Source: Sipunculus nudus (Eukaryota > Annelida > Sipuncula > Golfingiida > Sipunculidae). Taken from it: a stretch of 64,000 nucleotides of DNA. Both the position numbers and the translations under genes were made by a program. The notes beneath the pieces were generated by a model, which ran no database searches, had not been told where the DNA came from, and saw nothing but the letters and a program-made list of their open reading frames with translations. This document shows positions 54,818 through 64,000 of the stretch, piece by piece (positions within the stretch are counted from its first letter, which is position 1; every line of letters starts with the position of its first letter). The DNA lies in the NCBI GenBank assembly GCA_026874595.1, contig CM049309.1:53172079-53236078 (forward strand). The letters are read 5' to 3'.

Positions 54818-57125
54818 TGGCACCGCAGGTGCCAGAGTATCCCCAGACATAGTAGCCCCCCCCCCTTTAAGAATAGACCCCCATTTTTTGCAGCATATAC
54901 TGACACTTGGCATATTTATTGTTTCTTCCATCTAACAATCCACAATCTTGTTGAAGATGTTGGTCCTGTGACCTTGATCTTTTCAAAGTTGTGTCATGTG
55001 ACCTTGACCTTTGACCTCATGACCCCAAAATCAATTTGGGTCTTGCTTTTCCAATGGGACATATGCAAGTCAAGTTTGAAATCTATACATCAATAAAGCA
55101 GGAATTATCATCCAGAAACTATTTTTTTGGACAGATGGCTCCTGTGACCTTCACCTTTGACCTTGTGACCTCAAAATTGATAGTGTTCTTCCTCTCTTGG
55201 CAGGAGAACTATTTGTGCAAGATGAAAGATCTGAGATGAAATGTTTGGCTGAAAATGCATCCACATCTTTTTAAAGATGTGTCTTGTGACCTTGAACCTC
55301 ATGACCCCAAAATCAATTTTGGTCTTGCTTTTCCAATGGGACATATACAAGTCAAGTTTGAAATCCATACATCAATAAAAGCAGGAATTATCATCCAGAA
55401 ACTAATTTTTCGACAGATGGCTCATGTGACCTTCACCCTTGACCTTGTGACCTCAAAATTGATAGGGGTCTTCCACTCTTGGCAGGTGAACTATTTGTGC
55501 AAGATGAAAGATCTGAGATGAAATGTTTGGCTGAAAATGCATCCACATCTTTTTAAAGATGTGTCTTGTGACCTTGACCTTTGACCTCGTGACCCCAAAA
55601 TCGGTTCAGGTCTTGCTTTTCAAATGGGTCATATACAAGTCAAGTTTGAAATCCATACATCAATAAAATCAGGAATTATCATCCAGAAACTAATTTTTGG
55701 ACAGATGGCTCCTGTGACCTTCAACTTTGACCTTGTGACCTCAAAATTGATAGGGTTCTTCTTCTCTTGGCAGGTGAACTATATGTGCAAGATGAAAGAT
55801 CTGAGATGAATTGTTTGGCTGAAAATGCATCCACAATCTTTTTAAAGAGGTTTCCTGTGACCTTGACCTTTGACCTCATGACCCAGAAATCAATTCGGGT
55901 CTTGCTTTTCCAATGGGTCAAATACAAGTCAAGTTTGAAATCCATACATCAATAAAAGAAGGAATTATCATCCAGAAACTGATTTTTGGACAGATGGCTC
56001 CTGTGACCTTCACCTTTGACCTTGTGACCTCAAAATTGATAGGGGTCTTCCACTCTTGGCAGGTGAACTTTATGTTCAAGATGAAAGATCTGAGATGAAA
56101 TGTTTGGCTGAAAATGCATCCACAATCTTTTTAAAGATGTGTCCTGTGAACTTGACCTCATGACCCCAAAATCAATTGGAGTCTTGCTTTTTCAATGGGA
56201 CATATATAAGTCAAATTTGAAATCAATACATCAATAAAAGCAGAAATTATCATCCAGAAACTAATTTTTGGACAGATAGCTCCTGTGGCCTTGACCTTTG
56301 ACCTTGTGACCCCAAAATTTATAAGGATCATCCACTATTGGCAAGTGAGCTATATATTCAAGATGGAAGACCTTTGATGAAAGTTTGGCTTAAAATGCAT
56401 CCACAGTATCTTTTCAAATGCCAGTCCAGTGACCTTGACCTTTGACCTCATGACCCTAGAACCTATAGGGTTCTTACTTTAGTGGTGGGCCATACATAAG
56501 TCATGTTTGAGATCCATATGGCTATCAACACTGGAGATATCATAAGAGGTGTGTGATTTTCACCATGTATGGCAATATTCAAGGTCAAGGCCACTAGCAT
56601 AGGAAAGGTCATGACCCCAATTTAAATAAACATCATCCCATAACCCATACCTATGTATATGCATAATATAAAAAAGATCTGTCCATTAGTTTTTGACTTA
56701 TAATGCTCACAGTACTGTAAGGTGGCAATTTTGGGGGTATTAAACGGCACGAAAACAAGTAAAGAATAATAGGTGGCGCCACCAGTTTCTGGAACATGAC
56801 AACCCTATCAATGATCTTCCATCAACTTGATTTTGGGATAAATTCATGCAAGATTTCTTGAGATATTAAAGAATTTGTGTGATTTTCCCCAAAATTGGAC
56901 CTATTCAAGGTCAAGGACACTCTCCTATTAAAGGTCATGACCTCATTTTAAATAGGCGTCGTCCTCTTACCCATATCTACACATATACCAAGTTTGGTAA
57001 AGTTCCGTGAAATATTTTTTGGGTTATCGCGCCAACAAGATTTATATGCGGCGGCGGCGGTGGCGGCGGCGGCGGGACCGGTATGAAAACATAGTATCCC
57101 CCGACTTTGTCTGGGGATACAATAA
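54818..57125 (+). mobile_element. Family D non-autonomous element (HINE-like), complete 2.3-kb copy
   Basis: Left end: stem-loop GGCACC-GCA-GGTGCC (54819-54833) followed by GTATCCCCAGACA (54837-54849). Right end: (GGC)n tract (57048-57075), stem-loop GTATCCCC...GGGGATAC (57094-57120), whose 3' half TGTCTGGGGATAC (57108-57120) is the exact 13-base inverted complement of the left word, then AATAAAAGG. The interior is a 282-289-bp tandem array plus GGTGGCGCCACC (about 56772). No coding capacity. The layout equals that of families A and E. Confidence 0.65.
54950..56540 (+). repeat. 282-289-bp tandem array inside family D
   Basis: The word tcttgctttt occurs at 55041, 55323, 55611, 55900 and 56182, spacings 282, 288, 289 and 282. 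Each unit contains TGACCTTGACCTTTGACC-type runs, 'aagtttgaaatccatacatcaataaaa' and 'atcatccagaaact'. Confidence 0.9.
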
Positions 57126-57394
57126 AAGGTCCTTGTATGTACACAATATGCTTTACAAAAGGAATAACTATACCAGAATCAGATAGATATGGATATACAT
57201 CATGTATATATGCCTACGTAAGTAACACTCATAAAAGAGCGAACGCACCAGTTTTGCACCACATACGATAAGATAAGGTATATTAGTAGTCTCTACTAGA
57301 GATACAATAAAATGATTTCCATACATGTATACACAAAAAGATATATATGAATAACACAATAAGTAATTCTCAAATACAGATGTGTAGGTACAAA
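57126..57394. other. Spacer; possible intron sequence
   Basis: AT-rich sequence between the family D end and a candidate minus-strand exon. Confidence 0.4.
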
Positions 57395-57495
57395 TTACCA
57401 CCTGTGGTTGCGCACAGAGTCCAGATCAGTTACAGGATAAAACTGCTCAGTAGAAGCTGCAACCGGAAGTTCCACTGAATCTAAATAGCGTTTGC
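57395..57495 (-). CDS. Candidate terminal exon, 32 residues with tyrosine motifs
   Basis: On the minus strand an acceptor (TGTTCTATATGTCAG) precedes an open stretch that reads KRYLDSVELPV, then STEQFYPVTDLDSV and RNHRW before TAA at 57397-57395. Composition is protein-like (acidic, two tyrosines in RYLDSV and FYPVTD contexts), unlike chance frames nearby. A donor-like CAG|GTGGTA overlaps the last codons, so it may instead be internal. No upstream exon could be linked with certainty; ATGGACTTGAACCG followed by GTAAGC (minus, near 59290) is one possible first exon. Family unknown. Confidence 0.35.
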
Positions 57496-57877
57496 CTGAC
57501 ATATAGAACAGGTTTATTGAACACTATGTCTATGAGCGGAATTGATAATTGAGTCTTAATCACTCAGTTTCTGAATGGCCGTAGGTGAAATGAATGTATG
57601 CTTTTAGTTTCAGCTACCTTTAGGACTGCTGCCCACCTTCCTCATATATAACACAATTATTGGCATTTTAATTTAATGCCCACTTCTCTTCGCTTATAAC
57701 ATCTTCATTCGTAGATTACCTCATGGCTTACGTTTTCACATAATTCGCATTTTACCTTAATGCTTACTTTTTTTCGCATATAACTTCACAATAAGCATTG
57801 TAACGTAATGCTCACTTTTCTTATTTATTTCCTTCATTTTTAACTATAGGACCCGCTTCTCCATGAACCCACCCTAG

Positions 57878-57994
57878 GTTGACGACCAGGAGACACCTAA
57901 GTACACGGAAGTAAATGGAAGGTTTGATGAGTGGTCATCTCATCCAAAATACGAGAATGAGTTGCATGTCCAAGAGCCAACAGACTTGGGATAA
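57878..57994 (+). CDS. Candidate terminal exon encoding a tyrosine-motif cytoplasmic tail
   Basis: A branch-point-like TTTTAAC and acceptor CCCACCCTAG precede a phase-0 frame of 38 codons: DDQETPKYTEVNG, then FDEWSSHPKYENELHV, then QEPTDLG and TAA at 57992-57994. YTEV and YENE are the kind of phosphotyrosine motifs found in the tails of signalling receptors; Y-x-N is the Grb2 SH2 consensus. This suggests the last exon of a transmembrane receptor, with the rest upstream beyond the repeats. An alternative upstream acceptor (ACTATAG at 57843-57849) would give a 10-residue ending instead. No transmembrane or extracellular exon was found in the window. Confidence 0.4.
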   Translation, partial: VDDQETPKYTEVNGRFDEWSSHPKYENELHVQEPTDLG

Positions 57995-59339
57995 TACTGA
58001 TATAGCCTGATACGAATAGGGCTTTTTTTTAATGCGCCTTTATTACTTTTTATTCTAACATTTTAACCCCACACTCTTGCTTATACAAGTAAATTCTTCG
58101 CCTTGTTTATTACTGTTGCATCTACTGTACTTGGCGCGGGTATAGTTTTTTTCCTTTACTCATCCTATCGTGTAGGTATTTTATATTTTTGTATCATCTT
58201 ATATCACAGTCTTTACTTATCGTAAAGGTAAATTTAATTCCCTCTATTATATCCGCCTGTGTATCTCATGATTTGACATTTACAGATACATGCGGGAGGA
58301 TGATGGGCCGCGTTTGCTCCCATAAGGAAGACGAAGCCTTTAGAAGTACCTTTCACCTTTTCATCGTCTAAAATATTAACAGCCTGTCTGCCTGATGGTA
58401 GCCTTACATGTCCCCGTGTCGTTCTATGGTTGTCTAAAAGAATGCATTTATATATGCATCGTGACTATAGTGCCAACCTTTGTACCTCTATACTTAATTC
58501 ACTGCTATCTTTACAATATGATCATGGCGTGGGAGAGGTGTAACAAGCAAGAGAGACCTCTAATAATACCTACACTTACACTTTGTCTGTTTGGCATTAA
58601 TGAATTATGTTTTTCCCCGAACAAATATATTACTTTATTAACTCTACAGATAAACAATTAATAGGTAAAGTACTGGAATGCCTATAGGAATATAAATGAT
58701 TGCTGAACAAAAATATTACTCAACAAAAGCTGTAAAGATAATACCTATATGACCATGTTTTCGTGTTTTCATGAATAATATAACATAACACCGTTATGAT
58801 ACTAGTGTTAAGTTTGTTACAGACATCGGTCAACAGTAATTTAGTAAACAGTGGTTCCCTTGCATGCATGTCCTTCCATTTACATATGAATCATCAATTT
58901 TGATTGATTCAATCCACAAAGTACATACTTTTCATGTTGTGTGACATATAACACAGCTAGGTTCACATTCCAAAATAAACAAAGTCAATATGTGTATAAC
59001 GTTTCTTCCCTTTTTTATCATTATCTAGGGTCAAACACCAGCGGTTTCTTTTCATTTCTTTTGATTTTGTGAATTTCTTCCGTCACGAATACTCAAAATT
59101 ACCCAATGTCGTTGTGTTCAGCACTTCACTATAGGGTACTTTATATATCATTTAGTGATGTATCACTGTTATGAATGTCTATACCTGGCCGTATACCCGT
59201 AAGGACTATAATTAAGGTAGTATTTATAAATTCAAGCATATCTGAAGTATCCTCGATATATATTAACAATCTCTGAATAAATAATTGAGCTTACCGGTTC
59301 AAGTCCATGTATATTAATACCCGGATTCTTCACCAATGT
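57995..59339. other. Single-copy-looking region with no supported gene
   Basis: A third short splice-acceptor frame on + (TTTACAG|ATACATGCGG, about 58286, reading YMREDDGPRLLP and stop) might be an alternative terminal exon. Nothing else is recognised. Confidence 0.4.
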
Positions 59340-59590
59340 CACCGGCCCTCGGTTAGGGCTGGCTACTATAGTATACTCACGGGATCCATTCATTAACACG
59401 GGGATTGATGAACCTTTGACGATGGTTTATTCGTAGAACGAAAATACATGTGTCCGGCTTGGCTCTATTGGTACAAAGTCACGTGGTTTCTTCTCCAGTA
59501 ATCTTCCTCCCCGACCATTGATAATGCCCGTTTAAATAGCTAATGACCCCAAGAAAAGGATCACTGGTCACCCAAACATGGCATTGCCAA
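59340..59590 (-). repeat. Possible solo LTR or promoter-like block
   Basis: In minus sense: TATTTAAACGGGC (TATA-like, about 59540), GAATAAACC (polyadenylation-like, about 59435), a GC-rich GCCAGCCCTAACCGAGGGCC stretch, then a possible LTR end CA followed by TTGGTGAAGAATCCGGG, which could be a primer-binding site. Start and target duplication were not found. It could equally be a TATA promoter with a first exon ending ATGGACTTGAACCG|GTAAGC. Confidence 0.3.
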
Positions 59591-59995
59591 ACAGGTAACC
59601 TCTCTTACGTGTTCATATGAAATATTGTAATATTGGGGAAGTGAGATGGTTACTAGGGGTCACCTATTAAATTAACTAAATTGCCCATGCACTGAAACGT
59701 ATTATTTAAATAGTGTTAAGCTATCTGTAATGTTCTCAATAACTGATTATCAATGTATAATAACTTAATAAGTTAATATACTATAGATTAATGTCCATAC
59801 TGATTCTAACTTGATTCTAATTTGATCAGGTGAATCCGGCCAATTCGATCGGTGGAATTTAAATTACATTAGTCTCAATAAAGCAATATCTACGACTTAA
59901 CATGCTCGGTTACTTTTTTGTTTTATATAAGGTTTATCATGTGAGTTGTAAGAATAAATTACAAATATTCCATTTATATAATAATTGACGGTGTC

Positions 59996-60440
59996 CGGCA
60001 AATCCTGTGTGGCGACGCCTTGTAAATACCCGTTTCAGGAACTATACCATCTACGTCATTAAGGGTTCCTTTTAAAAAAATATCCATAATTCCTGAGCAA
60101 CTTTACTTTAACAAGGAATTTCACGAACAGTCTATCACAACTTCCAGAAAGTATGCCATTATATAGTGGGTGACCTCGACCCATGGGAAAAAAACGGCAT
60201 CCCTAAACCATTGTCTGGCAGTTACTTTGTGGCAACGCCTCGGAAATGCTTATTTATAGTCTAGAATTTTTGGGAACGATGCCAAGCGTGTCCTAAGGGA
60301 GTCATTTGTTTAAAATTCCAAAATTTTCTGAGGATTTTTTCGATTAATTGGACAATTTTGCGAAGGGTCTATCGCAGCGCTATCTAGCGGGAACTACGCC
60401 ATTGTATCCAGCGAGGAACTCCGCCCAAGGAAAACCCTTC
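59996..60440. repeat. Two diverged direct copies of a 220-243-bp segment
   Basis: gtggcgacgcct/gtggcaacgcct (60009 and 60229), 'cgaacagtctatcaca'/'cgaagggtctatcgca', and 'atgccattatat'/'acgccattgtat' (about 60153 and 60396) recur in order. Similarity is low, so the duplication is old. Function unknown. Confidence 0.65.
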
Positions 60441-61947
60441 CTGCACGAAATCTGCAAAAGTCGCGGAGCCCGGCAAAGCGCAGCTACGGACTATATGCTA
60501 GTATAGTTAATAAAAGAAAAAGGAAGCAGATACATCTCGGCACTACCCCAGTCCTACAAATATAGATCAGTTCAAAAAAAAGGTCTCCATTATTGTTGTT
60601 TCTGGCCAGTTGACAAAAGACACCATTATTAATGCAGTTAAATATAGAACTAAACTTGAGTGCAACAGGGCCACCGCTGCGTGTGGTACACCGGGCACCA
60701 ATACACCGGACCAATATGCCTGTGGTGGTCATATATCTTATGGGAATACAGGCCACCTGGCACCAGGCGTTCCGGCGCATATGTTTCCCTCCACGGTAAT
60801 ATGATTATGGTCATATTTCTTCCAGAGTCCGCATGGTCATTAGTAAATTGGATATCCGACTAAATGGATATAACATGGAGACAGCGCTGTCAGAGCTAGC
60901 ATGCTGTTATAGATCATCTTCCAGTAACGTATGAGTCTGGGTATCTGCGTATTTAGAAATATATAGATCATCTCTGTGGAGGATATTATCTGACTACATT
61001 TGTACGTTATCCCTGGGTTATGTTCACAGATCTGGGATCGTGATGAACCAAAACAAGCGGGGATTATGACAAATGTAAAAACTAAAAGCGGGTTTTAAGG
61101 TTTACATGAGGGTTCAACTTACAAGTGTGACAGAAAATTAATAAATATAATCATAATTAATGTATGTGATATATACGAGACAAACTCACGGGTGCTCCCA
61201 CGTGTAATCTGGGTGTCGTGTCCTCGTGGGGCCCACACTGCGTATATTTTCTAACCACATTCACCTATGATCGTGTCGCATCCCGTGAAACAAGACTGCT
61301 GTGAATTTACAGTGTTGTTTTTCTTCAGAGTTATACCGCTTCGGCCTAGTCTGTAGGCCATATAGCACTTTACAACAGAGGGTAACTCTACCTTCTGTAT
61401 ATACATTTGTATATATATATATATATAATATATATACAAACATATAAATATATATATATAAATAAACGACAATTCAATCCCTAATAGTGGACGCATAAAT
61501 GTATATCGGTATATGTATATATCTGACAGGAAAACGTGTCTTAACGAAACTTTACTAGACTTCTCATCATCTTGAGAAAAATCAGCAGAAATTTAAACTT
61601 GTATCCTCCGGGTAATTATCATTTTGTAAGGCTTTATTGCTACCTTGCATGTACTGGGCTGTCATACCATCTCGAGGTAGCGCTTATGTGTTTGTGGTAA
61701 TTACATATTTTTTTTTGGGTAAAGGCAAAACTTTAAAGGGGCATGTTTCGATAGCTGACGTCTATTAACTGAAGATAATTCCTGTAATCTTTAATAAGTA
61801 TATAGGACAGAGAACGCCCATCCCTCGGTAGACAGGCTGTTCATTTTGATTATATCCACGTGTTTATACCATGCGGCGGGCCCGCCGAACCGGTAAGAAT
61901 TTTGCAAATAGCGTTTTACAACTAGTGACTCAATAACCTTTAATTAG
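60441..61947. other. Unannotated stretch with short AT microsatellites
   Basis: (AT)n-type runs lie at about 61408-61460. Frames of up to 98 codons on the minus strand (60484-60780) have no recognisable motif. Confidence 0.4.
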
Positions 61948-62376
61948 ATGTGTTTTTTCCCGTTTGTCAACATGCTAACTAACGAGCTAACCAACGATCA
62001 TACGTCATCACAGAGACATTATAAGACCCTTTTTCTGCAGGGAGTACCTACACTTCATGAACATGTACGAGGAGTAAGCCAGAAACCACAAATTCTTCAG
62101 ACAAGACAGGCTAATAGCTGGCTTCAATGTGTATGTCACCGAGTTAGAGAGAATACAAACTGTATGTCCCACGTAACAACGGCACAAGCTCAGTCCGGTG
62201 AATCCAGAATTTCAAAACACCAGAATTCCTGGGAGAAGCCGGGCCGACATGCCGTCCAATTTGACATAAATCAGAAAATCATGAAATGCCATTTCCAAAA
62301 ACGTGTCAAGCACATTCACTTAACAGCCCTCAACTTACCTCGCCTGCGGGAATCAGACCTCACAGCTGATTTGTAG
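61948..62376 (+). CDS. Unrecognised 142-residue ORF
   Basis: The longest open frame outside transposons. It starts MCFFPFVNMLTNELTND and continues hydrophilic, rich in His, Gln, Asn, Arg and Ser (RHYKTLFLQGVPTLHEHV, SKHQNSWEKPGRHAVQ), ending RESDLTADL. No signal peptide, membrane segment, finger or repeat is visible. A CTGCTGCT...AGCAGCAG inverted pair follows at about 62377-62428. It may be a lineage-specific gene, a 5' exon or chance. Confidence 0.25.
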   Translation: MCFFPFVNMLTNELTNDHTSSQRHYKTLFLQGVPTLHEHVRGVSQKPQILQTRQANSWLQCVCHRVRENTNCMSHVTTAQAQSGESRISKHQNSWEKPGRHAVQFDINQKIMKCHFQKRVKHIHLTALNLPRLRESDLTADL

Positions 62377-64000
62377 CTGCTGCTGCTTTATAAGCATCTG
62401 GGCGATTAATAGACTTGACAGCAGCAGCCCTGGCTTTCCACGGCCAATGGTAGCTAGTATTGTTTATGCTGGCCACGCCACGGTTGTCCTTGGTCAAATG
62501 CTAGCGCCAGTCGCCTGTACTTGTCGCAGACTGATCTGCTTTCCTAGTGGTGCTGTTGGTGGTGGAGGGGGGGGGGGGGGGGGGGGTCGTGGTTAACAGT
62601 ATACACATGATTGATTCCAGCCAAATTCAAATGACCTAGCAGCATACAAGCTAAATAGCCCTTAATAAACTATTGATCATATCGGTTCAATGCCACCCCC
62701 ATGAGACCCGTGAGTGACAGCGTGGTGTTTATTTACATAACGGGTTAGCTTGACCATGCATGTACTGTCGGACAAACGTACTATTTTGTATTGTCATGGC
62801 AACAATGCACCACCAACTTTTGTAACCATGCAATAGGGGCCTACCAGACAGCGATCAAAGCATGTGCTGTTTTGGCCAGGTGTTAGCCTTAATAAAGGCA
62901 CCGATGTCAGTGTACGCGAGGCCCAACTATGGCTATCGCAAATTATAACACGACTAGTTATTATGAATAACTTACTGGGACAAAGGATCCGAACACCTTT
63001 TTATGTGTTCTAATCCATCTCATTTGTATTATATATACGCGAGTTTGTTTCAAATGGGGGTGTCCATATTGTACTGTCCACTTCAGATCAATCAAATGTG
63101 ATTATTCAAGTGATGATTAATGTGATTAATTCTGTTCGTTAATTAAAGGTCTGACCGCCCTTTTTGAACAACCAGAGTTAAAAACTCATATTTTGGCATG
63201 CAGATAAATCTAATCTGATCTCTGCAGGGAAGCTAACTTGAGACAATATGACATACTTCTTAAAGCCACATGAAAAATGATTTGTTAACACTGTTTATTG
63301 AACAAACCTGATAAAGAGCTTCAAAGCAACTTTCTGATTTTGGTGTTTAAAAATTATAAATGACAATTCTTGAATGTTGTGTAGGTTTAAGTAATCTGGA
63401 AAAGGGATGAAAATAAAACCAAGGAAGCACCTCCCATCAGAGGTCGTTTCAACTCACAACTCTTTCAATTAGGCAGTGTGGGACGGGCTGTCAAACTTTT
63501 AAATCAAAATTTGTTTAATTTCAAGGAAACACCAGTTTACATTTTACATGCGTATGCTTAGACAATATTACTTATTCCGTGAAGTCCTTACCACACAAAC
63601 ACCCATGGTTATGTAACTTGCCTTGAAACAATATTTGTCAAACATTTTTGAACATACTACATATTTTACCCTCTTCACTACATTCATACCTACGCCGCTG
63701 GTGCACTTAGAGGCCCCGGTGCATTGTGGGTGGCATATTTTGAAGCCCACAAACACCAACCAGAAGAGTCGTTCTCTTGCTGGTCCGATTCTGCGCAGTG
63801 TGTCGTTGAAGCAGCAGTTTTTTTATAAGCCCGCATATCCATGTGGAAATAAAATGCTTTTATTTGCATTTCCGTGATGCCAGTTCAATAGTTTGAGGTA
63901 AAAGCTCTTTACATTCGACCTAACTCTGAATAAAACCGATAGATGATAGGAGGACTCTTATTTCTGGTTCCAGGGGCAGACATTTATATGTAGCTTGAGG
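62377..64000. other. Right end of window, no supported gene
   Basis: Contains a 20-base G-run at 62567-62586 and AT-rich single-copy-looking DNA. A short minus frame at 63568-63759 and a plus frame at 63623-63877 overlap; neither shows a motif. Confidence 0.45.

Noticed and set aside
60484-60780. 98-codon minus-strand frame rich in Cys and Arg
   Set aside because: Two plus-strand frames overlap it, the composition is not that of a secreted peptide, and no signal sequence is seen.

Overview
This window is repeat-rich animal genomic DNA: AT-rich, with intron-bearing genes, long (AT)n microsatellites, Polinton and Ty3-type elements, and stacked copies of non-autonomous repeats. The repeat ends (for example AGCTCA/TGAGCT stem-loops followed by A-runs, and tracts of CGGACGGAC) resemble those I associate with bivalve genomes. 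My best guess is a marine bivalve, or at least a lophotrochozoan; this is recognition, not a search result.

Layout. 0-2.2 kb: decayed end of a Polinton/Maverick (penton-like minor capsid fragment, a broken coiled-coil ORF and a GSG-repeat basic protein on +, a protein-primed DNA polymerase B pseudogene on -). 3.1-13.2 kb: a minus-strand gene I could assemble from three phase-compatible exons, encoding a 183-residue C2H2 zinc-finger protein; its 9.2 kb second intron is packed with copies of one hairpin-ended repeat family ('family A') and a 148-bp satellite. 13.2-15.1 kb: a duplicated segment, a TIR MITE, a tRNA-derived SINE head and a 97-bp tandem repeat. 15.3-20.1 kb: a nearly intact, recently inserted Ty3-type LTR retrotransposon on - with identical 131-bp LTRs, a GTGAG target duplication, an open pol, and one nonsense codon in gag. 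25.1-26.2 kb (-): the catalytic exon of a GT31 beta-1,3-glycosyltransferase, the best host gene here. 31.1-33.1 kb: an inverted 2-kb family A element. 35.7-37.5 kb (+): a second Ty3-type element, frameshifted and cut inside RT by another repeat. 39.3-42.8 kb: a repeat ('family E') built round a 145-bp satellite and split by a 1.58-kb TIR transposon. 45.8-57.1 kb: repeat copies of families A, B and D, including a complete 2.3-kb family D element. 57.4-64 kb: mostly single-copy-looking DNA with two candidate terminal exons carrying tyrosine motifs.

The most interesting pattern is structural. Families A, D and E have unrelated sequences but one design: a 5' stem-loop, an 11-13 bp subterminal inverted repeat, an internal tandem array, the matching subterminal repeat, and a 3' stem-loop just before the end. 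That is the layout of Helentron-associated non-autonomous elements (HINE/DINE-1 type). In family A the 3' stem shows compensatory base changes among copies. The internal arrays are loaded with nuclear-receptor-type AGGTCA direct repeats.
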